Shown: positions 1 to 7,478 of the stretch, one piece after another | Layout of the letters: the number at the start of each line of letters is the position of its first letter | Position numbering within the stretch: the stretch's first letter is position 1 | DNA from: JAZLJD01 sp045617725 | GTDB taxonomy: Bacteria; Bacillota; Clostridia; Lachnospirales; Lachnospiraceae | Assembly (NCBI GenBank): GCA_045617725.1 | Contig: JAZLJD010000079.1 | Span: 1 to 19,168, forward strand | DNA: 19,168 nt | Direction of reading: 5' to 3' | Position numbers and translations under genes: made by a program | Notes under the pieces: model-generated | Told to the model about the DNA's origin: nothing | What the model saw: the letters and a program-made list of their open reading frames with translations, nothing else | The model's database searches: none

Positions 1-92
1 GCTATCTTGGTAAAGTCAGTTGTATAATTACTGAAAATATCTGTTAATCTCTTTGTACCATCCTGGCAAAACTGTTGTATACTATTAATCAT
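1..92 (-). CDS. Transposase N-terminus, ISLre2-like, cut by the window edge
   Basis: Only the first 30 codons are in the window; the gene continues past position 1. The ATG at 92-90 follows an excellent Shine-Dalgarno (AAAGGAGG, about 8 nt upstream on the minus strand). The peptide begins MINSIQQFCQDG and continues with an N-Y-T-T-D-F-T-K-I-A stretch. This resembles the N-terminus of ISLre2-family transposases as I remember them, in which this helical segment precedes the body of the protein. The family call rests on about 30 residues and recall, so another transposase family remains possible. The leader upstream carries inverted repeats (see 93-159), as is common in front of insertion-sequence transposases. 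The rest of the element, including its other end, must lie left of the window. Confidence 0.5.
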   Translation of the reverse strand, partial: MINSIQQFCQDGTKRLTDIFSNYTTDFTKI

Positions 93-159
93 GAAAGCAC
101 CCTCCTTTGGATTGTTGGTTTGGTCACCTTAAATCCTAACATAGGATCCAGGTGCTTTC
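93..159 (-). promoter_or_regulatory. Transposase leader with nested hairpins, one touching the ribosome-binding site
   Basis: Directly upstream of the transposase start, GAAAGCACC (93-101) and GGTGCTTTC (151-159) are perfect inverted repeats. In the minus-strand RNA the 3' arm lies between the AGGAGG and the ATG, so pairing would partly hide the start site. Inside the loop a second perfect hairpin (ATCCTA-ACA-TAGGAT, 133-147) is visible. Such leaders commonly limit transposase translation from read-through transcripts; that role is inferred here. The outer repeat could alternatively be near the end of the insertion sequence. Confidence 0.4.
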
Positions 160-242
160 TTTATGTCTATTTAATTTTCCTACAAAAACTTTACCCTACG
201 CTTCATTTCACCTACCTGCCGAATACATCTTTCCATTCTTCC
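160..242. other. AT-rich intergenic stretch with nothing recognised
   Basis: Between the transposase leader and the first foldback repeat lies AT-rich DNA without a convincing ORF. Short ORFs that cross it run into the repeat and are not credible genes. I see no terminator or promoter that I would defend. Confidence 0.4.
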
Positions 243-384
243 AATGGGGACGGGGGGTTCTGTCACATGAAAGCGTTAAAGCGGCGGCGCGGCGGGCAGG
301 GAATGCGGCGGGCAGCGATTGTCTCGGGTTGCGCCCGCGCCGCCGCTTTAACGCTTTCATGTGACAGAAACCCCCGTCCCCATT
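243..384. repeat. Foldback repeat element, copy 1 (142 bp)
   Basis: Positions 243-292 and 335-384 are inverted repeats of 50 bp with a single mismatch (GGGGGG at the left end against GGGGGT at the right), separated by a GC-rich 42-nt centre. The ends read AATGGGGACGGGGG...CTGTCACAT and continue GAAAGCGTTAAAGC. The same terminal motif recurs at 4410-4863 and 18997 onward, which shows a dispersed family. The right end stops 5 bases short of the TTA stop codon of the secreted-protein gene, so RNA read through from that gene would fold into a very strong hairpin. No run of T follows, so it is not a standard intrinsic terminator. The terminal sequence recalls palindromic repeats associated with IS200-like (RAYT) transposases; that link is from memory and no transposase is present here. 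Confidence 0.85.
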
Positions 385-389
385 AGTGA

Positions 390-1805
390 TTAATTCTTCT
401 TGGTAATGATTACCTGCGGGTCAACTTCGCGGTCAAGGTAATCCGTTACGGTTACATAGCCATCCTCCATATAAAGAGAAGGGAAGTATTCGGGGCCGTA
501 CCAAAGGGCATCGGTAGTTTTTACTTCACCTGCTGGAACCTTAATCGTTACGGTATAGCCCTTGTACGGATAGGTCACATTGAGATTCTTGCCGGATTTA
601 GAGAATCTGTTTACCAATGCATCGGAAAGTGCAAACCAGCCGATACCGGTAAATACTACATCCGTGCTGTCTTCTTTTTCAGCAATGGTTGCATAGGTAA
701 ACTTGCCACCATGCCACATGAGTTTGGTTACGTTCGGATCATCCGTATTCCACTCTACATAAGTCGGATCAGGAGTAGGGGTCGGAGCGGGAGTAGAATG
801 TAAGATGTTATTTATGGTACCAAGTTCCAATACAACGAATGCTAATTGCGCCGGAGTCCCTCCAACATCGCCCATTGCAATATGCGATTCCTCTTCCGAA
901 ACACCGACATTCGCACTAAGCTTTGCAAGATATGTATTTTGCTTAAACTGTTCGTCTGAATTCGGATAAACAACAAAAAGAATGCCTACAGCAACTTTGC
1001 TGTTTTCATCTATATCACATACTTCATTATCATAAGCAAGATACTCTTCATCATAGACGAGGAATTCTATAGCCATATCCAAAATGTTTTCCAGATTCAA
1101 ACCATTAACATCTAAATAACGACTTACTATCTCAGGATTATCGACGATACTATAGTTTCCTTCGAATATACCACTGTTTGTTTTTCCATCGAGTAAAGTT
1201 CCGAAACTGTCTAAATCCAAATCAATACTCCACCCTTCGTCGGATACGATATCATCCGCCAGAATACTGCCTACGGTACCGAGTTCTATTACAATGCATG
1301 CACTAAAATCATCACAACTGTTACCGGATGTACTAATGGAACCATTCGTCGTTAATTTTGAAAGATATGTACTATCATAAAATTGCATTGAGAAGAACTT
1401 TAACCCAATGTGAACTGCTATGGCAACTCTACTGTCAGCGTTCATGGACTGAACCGAACTTGTGTATATTCCCTGTGCTTCATCAAAAACATCAAAGTCA
1501 ATACTCAATCCACTAACACAATTCATATCAATTCCGGATATCGCCACATATTTTGCAATCTCACCGGCACTTCTCGTATAAGTACAATAATCCCCCTCTA
1601 TAGAGTCAAAAAATATGTTATTCTTTGTACTTGTAGCAAGTCGTGTTTTTAAATTGTCATAATTAATGTTAATGCTCCATCCATTATCCGGCACTATATC
1701 CGGAGATTCTGAAGACGCCAAAGCATTTCGTGCAGGACTGCCAAACAACCCTGCCACCATTGCTATCGTTAAAATAGCTGAAATCCACTTCTTCATTTTC
1801 TTCAT
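390..1805 (-). CDS. Secreted protein with duplicated domain and C-terminal domain of unknown function
   Basis: The protein has 471 residues. The ATG at 1805 is chosen because AAGGAG lies 11 nt upstream and the product then begins MKKMKKWISAILTIAM, a normal signal peptide ending near ALA at about residue 30. A TTG at 1841 would extend it across the Shine-Dalgarno and is rejected. Two homologous units are visible, about residues 38-184 and 187-335. Each starts with a D-x-GWSI motif, continues through a DxxD-rich middle and a YL(S/A)KL motif, and ends with a (V/L)ELGT motif. A PTPTPDP linker (about 337-348) leads to a 120-residue C-terminal domain rich in W, Y and G. There is no LPxTG anchor, catalytic motif or dockerin that I recognise. 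I do not recognise the family; an extracellular binding or adhesion role is a guess from the architecture. The gene stands alone, with its own promoter region and a foldback hairpin just after the stop. Confidence 0.75.
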   Translation of the reverse strand: MKKMKKWISAILTIAMVAGLFGSPARNALASSESPDIVPDNGWSININYDNLKTRLATSTKNNIFFDSIEGDYCTYTRSAGEIAKYVAISGIDMNCVSGLSIDFDVFDEAQGIYTSSVQSMNADSRVAIAVHIGLKFFSMQFYDSTYLSKLTTNGSISTSGNSCDDFSACIVIELGTVGSILADDIVSDEGWSIDLDLDSFGTLLDGKTNSGIFEGNYSIVDNPEIVSRYLDVNGLNLENILDMAIEFLVYDEEYLAYDNEVCDIDENSKVAVGILFVVYPNSDEQFKQNTYLAKLSANVGVSEEESHIAMGDVGGTPAQLAFVVLELGTINNILHSTPAPTPTPDPTYVEWNTDDPNVTKLMWHGGKFTYATIAEKEDSTDVVFTGIGWFALSDALVNRFSKSGKNLNVTYPYKGYTVTIKVPAGEVKTTDALWYGPEYFPSLYMEDGYVTVTDYLDREVDPQVIITKKN

Positions 1806-1843
1806 AATTTCTTTATCTCCTTTCCCACCATACGGCTGCAATC

Positions 1844-1852
1844 ATGATAGCA
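1844..1852 (-). promoter_or_regulatory. Possible extended -10 promoter for the secreted-protein gene
   Basis: On the minus strand TGC-TATCAT (1852-1844) fits an extended -10 element about 40 nt upstream of the ATG at 1805. The -35 position (17 nt upstream) reads poorly (ATACTT). The promoter is plausible because the preceding gene is separate, but this is weak evidence. Confidence 0.3.
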
Positions 1853-1905
1853 CAATTGTAACATGAAGTATATTGTGCATTTGCACCGATTTTTTTGTCA
1901 CACTC

Positions 1906-3564
1906 CTAAGGCGCATAATACCAGATGATGCCATCCAAATAGGAACTTACCTGCGTACGCTCCTTAAGGGACGGCCAAACCTCATGAACCTGCGCATCCA
2001 AATCCGCATCCGCAAACGGGCTTCCAAGCCACAGATACAGGCCCTCCGAAGAATCAATCTGCGCCGTCTCAAAATCCGGCGTGCCTTCGGACAAATCATA
2101 GAAAGTAATGGACGCCATATTTTCAGCGACCGGCATGTTGGGATTCAATTCATGCTTCTTGTGGAAGCAGAAAATGCAGTCCGTCGTGGGATGCTGCATA
2201 ACTGCCTCGGCATCCGTCCTGACACTTCGGTACAGGTAATACATTCCGGGCTTAAAACCAATCAGGGTCAGGGCGCCAAAAAGAACAAGTACCACGATGG
2301 AAGGCAGCCAACTGCCCTTTCCAAAATGCAGAATCAAGCAATAGATTCCACACAACACAAGAATCAAAAGTAACGCATATATAGGGAAAAAGTAACGGCA
2401 TGTTTCATAAGGCGTTACAAAAGTCACCACAAAAAAGAATCCAAGTACGGCACTGGTCGGAAGTACCCAGTCGGCCGTCGTTACCGCCATCCTGCCCGCA
2501 GTCACAAAATCCGTAGCAGCCACAGATTCGCCCACCGAAACCGAATCTCCCCCGGCAGTCCGCTTAGAGATGCTGCTTCTTTTTTGGCTTACAAGATAAA
2601 TGGCAAAGAGAACCAGCAGAACTGCCAGTACAACGCTCAAATATCCGCCAAACAGATGGTCCGAAATGACCCGGTAGCACGCCTTCAGCTTATAGAGGTA
2701 AACCGCGGGGCCCTCCGAGAAGGCATCAAACGCTTCCCCGCCACGGTTTTCGCCGCCGAACACTTGCCTAATTGCCGCCGGGAAGCTTGCCAGAAACAAC
2801 AGCGCCGCCGAAGCCATGGCACACACGTACCAAAGAACGTCCTTGAAATTCTTTTTGGCAAGCAGCAGGATACAGAACACCGCGCTCGCGAAAAAAACAA
2901 AAATCGCATTGTAGTAGTGGCTCAAAACGCTCAAATATACGGTAGCGGCCGTGAGAATATAGAACCGCGCGTCCCTTTTTCGGATGCCGCGCAGGAGCAG
3001 ATAAATCAGCAACGTGTTGAAAAACATGCTCATCTCATACATGCGCAGGTAGGTCACGGAGGTGATAAACGCGGACGAAATCATGGTAAGGCCCGAAAAA
3101 ACCAGCACACATTTCTCGTCATTTGTGTAAAAGCGGACGATTTTGCGGGAAATCCACAGAGTCAGGAGGCCAAAAAGAATGTTAACTGCCCCGGCGAACC
3201 ACTTCGAGAATACCCCCGGGAAGAAGGAACTTAAGGTGTGGACCAGCACGAAATACAGCGGAGGATGGTTATCGTCCTTGGTTCCGATGTAAACGCCGCG
3301 GTAATCAAACCGACCATTCTCGGGGACGGAGGTGAAATGCACCCAAAGATCACCGGGATTCTCGTATTTCACGCCGCACTCGGGCACGATGACGCTCGAA
3401 CCGAACTCCTTAAAATTGGACTGTATGTAAGTACAAATTTCGTCCATGTGGTACCCGGATTTCTCATTCATGCAAAACAAAAGCACCAATAAGGTGCCTA
3501 AGTATGTAAGAAGTGAGAACACTCGGATTACTTTATTTAATTTTGTGTTTGACCGATTATTCAT
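1906..3564 (-). CDS. GT39/ArnT-like polytopic membrane glycosyltransferase
   Basis: A 552-residue protein with about ten hydrophobic segments and a short soluble C-terminal part (after about residue 440). After the first membrane segment (about 14-31) comes the acidic motif YHMDE (about 38-42), and the first large loop holds DDNHPPLYF (about 97-105) just before the second membrane segment. A D/E pair after TM1 plus a D-x-H-PPL-Y motif is typical of lipid-phosphate-sugar-dependent GT-C enzymes (GT39/GT83 group, ArnT- and PMT-like). By family, it would move a sugar from a polyprenyl-phosphate donor onto an acceptor on the outer face of the membrane; donor and acceptor cannot be read from the sequence. 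The ATG at 3564 has a GAGG Shine-Dalgarno, and the gene follows the MBL-fold gene by 21 nt, so the two are probably co-transcribed. Confidence 0.75.
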   Translation of the reverse strand: MNNRSNTKLNKVIRVFSLLTYLGTLLVLLFCMNEKSGYHMDEICTYIQSNFKEFGSSVIVPECGVKYENPGDLWVHFTSVPENGRFDYRGVYIGTKDDNHPPLYFVLVHTLSSFFPGVFSKWFAGAVNILFGLLTLWISRKIVRFYTNDEKCVLVFSGLTMISSAFITSVTYLRMYEMSMFFNTLLIYLLLRGIRKRDARFYILTAATVYLSVLSHYYNAIFVFFASAVFCILLLAKKNFKDVLWYVCAMASAALLFLASFPAAIRQVFGGENRGGEAFDAFSEGPAVYLYKLKACYRVISDHLFGGYLSVVLAVLLVLFAIYLVSQKRSSISKRTAGGDSVSVGESVAATDFVTAGRMAVTTADWVLPTSAVLGFFFVVTFVTPYETCRYFFPIYALLLILVLCGIYCLILHFGKGSWLPSIVVLVLFGALTLIGFKPGMYYLYRSVRTDAEAVMQHPTTDCIFCFHKKHELNPNMPVAENMASITFYDLSEGTPDFETAQIDSSEGLYLWLGSPFADADLDAQVHEVWPSLKERTQVSSYLDGIIWYYAP

Positions 3565-3585
3565 TCAATCCTCTTTCGCCTAATC

Positions 3586-4398
3586 TCAAAAATCAAGAAC
3601 CAGTCCGGAGTTGAGCTGTGATACGCAATCGCCGAGTTCCTTCTTCAAGATGGAAAAGGCATGTTCCCCCGTGCAGTGACCGGTTACAACCTGCCGAATG
3701 CCGGTCGCCTTAATATCCTCTGCGAGCCTGCGGACCTTCGCATCGCTCGATGCAAAAAGATGAAAGCCACCAATCAGAGCCAGAATGGGCTCGTTCGGGA
3801 AGGTTGCCATGACTTCGCGGATAATATTGGCAGCGCCGCCGTGTGAACAGCTGTTAAAAATCACAAGTCCCTTCTTTGTGCGAAAAACAAGGCTCTGCTC
3901 GTGTGCGAAGCGTTCCCAGACATACTGTCCGTTCTCGCGCACGCACATTTTGGCACTTTTGCCGATGGCATCCAGGTTCTCTGTTTTATGGGGAATCAGA
4001 TAGACACCATCGCTCAGCACAAAATCCCCCGCCGCAAATCGGATACGGTCCGCGTACGTGGTCAGCATTCCTTTTTTCACGCCAATGTATTTATGGATGA
4101 AGCCGAACGCATGGTAGCAGTTTTCGGCCGCGCCCTCACGAATATAAAGGGGTGCCGTAGCATTTCGGGCAAAAAAGCAAGGGAATCCGTCCGAATGGTC
4201 GTAGTGCGCATGAGAAAGCACGGCAAAGTCGATATCGGCAAGATTGATTCCCAGCTTCTCGGCATTCTCTGCAAAAGCACCGGTCGTGCCGGCATCCAGC
4301 AGATACTTCTTCCCTTCATATTCAATTAGTATGGACAAGCCCCACTCTCCGGCGAGCTCGTCCTGCGCGATATTATCAATTAATACGGTTGCTTTCAT
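3586..4398 (-). CDS. MBL-fold metallohydrolase (COG1237-like)
   Basis: A 270-residue metallo-beta-lactamase-fold protein. It shows the metal-binding HxHxDH motif HAHYDH (residues 63-68), SCSHGG with H186, GGFHL with H213, and TGHCTGEH (239-246). This series matches the family often labelled 7,8-dihydropterin-6-methyl-4-(beta-D-ribofuranosyl)-aminobenzene-5'-phosphate synthase-like (COG1237). Most bacterial members have no proven substrate, so only 'metal-dependent hydrolase' is safe. There is no signal peptide; it is cytoplasmic. The ATG at 4398 has only a modest AGG-type ribosome-binding site, and that site lies right at the end of a foldback element, which fills all the DNA between this gene and aspS. 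Its original promoter is therefore not visible; transcription must come through or from the element. The glycosyltransferase gene follows 21 nt downstream. Confidence 0.85.
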   Translation of the reverse strand: MKATVLIDNIAQDELAGEWGLSILIEYEGKKYLLDAGTTGAFAENAEKLGINLADIDFAVLSHAHYDHSDGFPCFFARNATAPLYIREGAAENCYHAFGFIHKYIGVKKGMLTTYADRIRFAAGDFVLSDGVYLIPHKTENLDAIGKSAKMCVRENGQYVWERFAHEQSLVFRTKKGLVIFNSCSHGGAANIIREVMATFPNEPILALIGGFHLFASSDAKVRRLAEDIKATGIRQVVTGHCTGEHAFSILKKELGDCVSQLNSGLVLDF

Positions 4399-4409
4399 TC
4401 TTTTAACCT

Positions 4410-4863
4410 ATGGGGACGGGGGGTTCTGTCACATTAAAGTGTTAAAGCAACAGGCCGCGCGGGAATTCGGCAGGCTTCGAATGGGTCGGGGTGTGACCGC
4501 GGGACACTAGCTCCTTGCGGGCAGGCGAGAAGCAATTCGTATAGGACGAATCGATAGCGGAGAGTTGTAGATTTTCTTAGAGCTTTGTTAAGGCGCTGCA
4601 ACGCGCGACCCGGATGGTCGGGCGAGGCGGAAAAGCGACATGGATGGCGCTTAGAAGCCGGTTGCGTCGCCAGAAGCATCCTCCGGCAAAGCTCTTAGAA
4701 AATCACAACTCGGAGGCGTGATGAGCCCTATACGGAATTGTTCGAGCACAGCCCGCAGGGCGCCGCACCCCGCGGTCACACCCCGGTACATTCGAAGCAG
4801 GTCGAATTCCCGCGTGGCCTGTTGCTTTAGCACTTTAATGTGACAGAAACCCCCGTCCCTATT
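4410..4863. repeat. Foldback repeat element, copy 2 (about 454 bp, complete)
   Basis: The element fills the whole gap between the aspS stop (2 bases to the right) and the MBL-fold gene (11 bases from its ATG). Its ends are inverted copies of the motif seen in copy 1, beginning (T/A)ATGGGGACGGGGG or AATAGGGACGGGGG and continuing CTGTCACATTAAAGTG. The left arm and the reverse complement of the right arm match imperfectly over almost the full length: AACAGGCC, GGGAATTCG, CTTCGAATG, GGTGTGACCGCGG, CAATTC-GTATAG, GAGTTGT and TTAGAGCTTTG occur in the same order in both. The whole element can thus fold into one long hairpin centred near 4636. Short ORFs inside simply translate the repeat and have no protein-family features. 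It is probably a non-autonomous mobile element. No clear target-site duplication is seen. Confidence 0.85.
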
Positions 4864-4865
4864 GA

Positions 4866-6623
4866 TTACTTGGGCATTACAATTGCAATATGTACATCAT
4901 CAAGTTGCTTCTGGTCTACCGTTGAAGGTGCACCCATCATAATATCCTGGGCGTTCTTATTCATCGGGAACGGAATGATTTCACGAATCGTCTCATCGCC
5001 GGTTAACAGCATAATCATACGGTCTACGCCGGGTGCAATACCTGCGTGCGGAGGAGCTCCGTAGCAGAAAGCATTGTACATAGCGGGGAACTTTGCTTTA
5101 ACATCGTCCTCGCCCAGTCCTACCAGTTCGAAAGCCTTTACCATGATTTCAGGATTATGGTTACGAACTGCACCGGAGGAAAGCTCAATGCCGTTGCATA
5201 CGAGGTCGTACTGGTATGCAAGAATCGACAACGGATCTTCTTTCTCAAGAGCCTCAAGGCCACCCTGCGGCATGGAGAACGGGTTATGGCAGAATTCGAG
5301 TGCACCGGATTCCTCACCGATTTCATACATCGGGAAGTCTACAATCCAGCAGAACTCATATCTCTCACGATCGATGCAGTGCTCTACTTTGTTGCCAAAA
5401 ATTTTACGGATAGCACCGGCAGTCTTCTGGGCAGCGAGCTTTTTGCCTGCGGAAAGAGCCACGAAATCACCGGGTTTTAAGGAAAGTGCCGAGATGACAG
5501 CGTCCTTTTGGGCCCCAAGGAATTTGGAAATGCCGCCTACGAACTCGCCGTTCTCGTCCATTCTGAACCAGTAAGCCTTGCATGCGGTCTGGACAAATAC
5601 TTCGTCGCACAATGCATCGATGGTCTTACGGGTCTCAGTAAAGTTATCAATCTTAACTGCCTTAATCACATTCCCTGCAAAAGGCTCAAAACCACAGTCG
5701 CTCATAACTTCCGTCACATCCTGAACAATCAGTTTGATACGAAGGTCGGGCTTGTCGGAGCCGTACAGTTCCATGGCATCATTATAAGCAATACGCTTGA
5801 AAGGAGCCTTGGAAGCAATATTGTAGGTACCGTATTTTTCAAAAATAGGAGGAAGAACATCCTCGATTACCGCGAAAACATCCTCCTGGCTTGCAAAAGC
5901 CATCTCCATATCCATCTGATAGAACTCTCCGGGGCTACGGTCTGCACGAGCGTCCTCATCACGGAAGCAGGGTGCAATCTGGAAGTAGCGGTCAAAGCCG
6001 GAAGTCATCAGAATCTGCTTAAACTGCTGGGGAGCCTGCGGAAGTGCATAAAACTTGCCGGGATGATTACGGGAAGGAACCAGGTAATCACGCGCACCTT
6101 CGGGGCTCGATGCAGTCAGAATCGGTGTAGTAATCTCAAGGAAATCATGGGCCATCATGGAAGCACGAAGGTCAGCCACAATTTTGGAACGCATAACGAT
6201 TTTGGATTTCACAAGGGGATTACGGAGATCCAGATAACGATACTTCAATCTGGTATTCTCGTCTGCATCCTTGGAACGGTTAATTTCGAAGGGAAGTTCA
6301 TTATAAATACATTTACCCAATACAGTTACGCTTGCGGGAACCACCTCGATATCGCCGGTCGCAATCTTGGGATTCTTGTTGGAACGCTCACGTACAACAC
6401 CGGTAACCTGAATCGTAGACTCGCAGTTGATGCCATCGAAAAGTGCCATCATCTCCTCAGTCTCCGGTACAATCTGTGTCGTTCCGTAGAAATCACGCAG
6501 TACCACGAAGCCCAGGTTCTTGGATACCTTACGGATGTTCTCAAACCATCCTACCAGGGTAACCTCCTGACCTACATGTTCCATGCGAAGTTCATTACAA
6601 TTATGAGTTCTGCTCTGAATCAT
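4866..6623 (-). CDS. aspS: Aspartyl-tRNA synthetase
   Basis: A complete 585-residue class IIb aminoacyl-tRNA synthetase, the usual length for the bacterial type. It charges tRNA(Asp) with aspartate in the cytoplasm. The N-terminal OB-fold anticodon-binding domain covers about residues 1-105 (GWFENIRKVSKNLGFVVLRD). The catalytic domain follows with TSSPEGARD-like flipping-loop sequence (about 171-179), motif 2 FRDEDARADRSPGEFYQMD (220-238) and motif 3 GVDRMIMLL (532-540). A bacterial insertion (GAD) domain lies between. Motif 2 differs from the common RDEDLRADRQPEFTQ form by an extra residue (SPGEFYQ), which I associate with a clostridial subtype. Whether it also charges tRNA(Asn) cannot be told from this. 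The ATG at 6623 has AAAGGAG 11 nt upstream. The gene lies 57 nt downstream of the esterase gene with no clear terminator between, so the two may share a transcript. Confidence 0.96.
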   Translation of the reverse strand: MIQSRTHNCNELRMEHVGQEVTLVGWFENIRKVSKNLGFVVLRDFYGTTQIVPETEEMMALFDGINCESTIQVTGVVRERSNKNPKIATGDIEVVPASVTVLGKCIYNELPFEINRSKDADENTRLKYRYLDLRNPLVKSKIVMRSKIVADLRASMMAHDFLEITTPILTASSPEGARDYLVPSRNHPGKFYALPQAPQQFKQILMTSGFDRYFQIAPCFRDEDARADRSPGEFYQMDMEMAFASQEDVFAVIEDVLPPIFEKYGTYNIASKAPFKRIAYNDAMELYGSDKPDLRIKLIVQDVTEVMSDCGFEPFAGNVIKAVKIDNFTETRKTIDALCDEVFVQTACKAYWFRMDENGEFVGGISKFLGAQKDAVISALSLKPGDFVALSAGKKLAAQKTAGAIRKIFGNKVEHCIDRERYEFCWIVDFPMYEIGEESGALEFCHNPFSMPQGGLEALEKEDPLSILAYQYDLVCNGIELSSGAVRNHNPEIMVKAFELVGLGEDDVKAKFPAMYNAFCYGAPPHAGIAPGVDRMIMLLTGDETIREIIPFPMNKNAQDIMMGAPSTVDQKQLDDVHIAIVMPK

Positions 6624-6680
6624 GATAATTACTCCTTTATTACCTACTTTTGTAGGAAAACGCTAACGTTCATCTTATCA
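6624..6680 (-). promoter_or_regulatory. aspS leader with a small hairpin
   Basis: The 57-nt gap between the esterase stop and aspS contains a small perfect hairpin, CCTAC-AAAA-GTAGG in the RNA sense (6643-6656), a few nt upstream of the aspS Shine-Dalgarno AAAGGAG. The gap is too short for a T-box riboswitch. No convincing promoter hexamers were found, so aspS may depend on read-through from the esterase gene. The hairpin may be chance. Confidence 0.3.
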
Positions 6681-7478
6681 TTATTTGAGAGCCCATTCAA
6701 GACCGACAGGCAGATAAGTACGCCAGAAATTGAAATCATGTACGCCGGGGCCCGTTACATATTCAACGGGAACATCCTCGCTCACAAGGAAGTTCTTGAA
6801 TTCTTCATTGGCATGAATCAGGAAGTCCTCCGTGCCAACAGCCATAAAGATGTCGGGAATCTGCTTTCCTGCTGCTTTCAGATTCTTAATCTGAACCTCA
6901 GGATTTCTATCGGTAGAAGCTGCCGTATCAAGATCGCCAAAGGTATGAGCGTAGTACTCGTAATTCGCCGGAGCGTGATCGGAAGCCGGTCCGGGCTTGA
7001 ACATAGACAATCCCTTCACAATCAGTGCCGAAGACAAAGCAATAATCTTGGAGAAGGTCTCGGGATAAGCCAGTGCGGTATGAATGCTTCCGTAACCACC
7101 CATGGAAAGACCTCCAATCATGGTGTCCTCACGCTTGTCGGACAGGCCGAATGTCTTGCGGGTATAATTCACGAATTCTTCGCCCACAAAAGTCTGATAC
7201 TTAAAGTCCGACTCCACGCCGTCCAGATAGAAATAATTGTCGCCGTTCGGCAAGAAGAAATTCACGTTGAAACGATTCGCAATCTCGCCCAGCGGTGCAT
7301 TTACGAACCAGTCCGTATCACAACCTGCGAAGCCGTGCAAAAGATAAACATTCTTCACGGGACGTTTGTAGTAAGGGCTGTCCTTGTCAATCCACTGATT
7401 GTCGTTGCACAGAACTGCAGTAAAGTGCACCGGACGGTTTAATGCGTTTGAGAAAAAAGTACCTGAAAAATGTGCCAT
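6681..7478 (-). CDS. Alpha/beta-hydrolase, esterase D / feruloyl-esterase-like (PF00756 type)
   Basis: A 265-residue soluble serine hydrolase without a signal peptide. The oxyanion-region motif VYLLHGFAG (44-52) precedes the nucleophile elbow GGLSMGGYG with Ser125. VGTEDF supplies Asp218 and GPGVHDFNFW supplies His247, giving a complete Ser-Asp-His triad in the expected order. The length and motifs match the 'putative esterase' family (PF00756), which includes S-formylglutathione hydrolase, feruloyl and acetyl-xylan esterases and the tributyrin esterase EstA. As a cytoplasmic member it probably cleaves small acyl or feruloyl esters; the substrate is unknown. ATG at 7478 has GGAGG 8 nt upstream. 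A leader hairpin (TCTGCC-GAT-GGCAGA, 7509-7523) lies upstream of the ribosome-binding site. The gene precedes aspS, perhaps in one transcript. Confidence 0.85.
   Translation of the reverse strand: MAHFSGTFFSNALNRPVHFTAVLCNDNQWIDKDSPYYKRPVKNVYLLHGFAGCDTDWFVNAPLGEIANRFNVNFFLPNGDNYFYLDGVESDFKYQTFVGEEFVNYTRKTFGLSDKREDTMIGGLSMGGYGSIHTALAYPETFSKIIALSSALIVKGLSMFKPGPASDHAPANYEYYAHTFGDLDTAASTDRNPEVQIKNLKAAGKQIPDIFMAVGTEDFLIHANEEFKNFLVSEDVPVEYVTGPGVHDFNFWRTYLPVGLEWALK

Noticed and set aside
1875..1896. GTGCA-TT-TGCAC followed by CGA and seven T: a terminator-like hairpin on the plus strand.
   Set aside because: There is no plus-strand gene upstream of it. The stem is only 5 bp. It lies in the gap between two minus-strand genes, where it would not act in their direction.
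4434..4833. Several 60-80 codon ORFs on both strands inside the foldback element.
   Set aside because: They translate the repeat itself and its inverted arm, giving similar peptides from both ends. No start-site context or protein family supports them.
6624..6680. A T-box riboswitch for aspS.
   Set aside because: The gap is only 57 nt and lacks the T-box consensus and a terminator/antiterminator pair.
5508..7442. A 644-codon open frame on the plus strand, opposite aspS and the esterase gene.
   Set aside because: The minus strand encodes complete AspRS and esterase proteins with all catalytic motifs. The plus frame crosses both genes and the gap between them, and has no recognisable domain. 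It is a codon-usage shadow.
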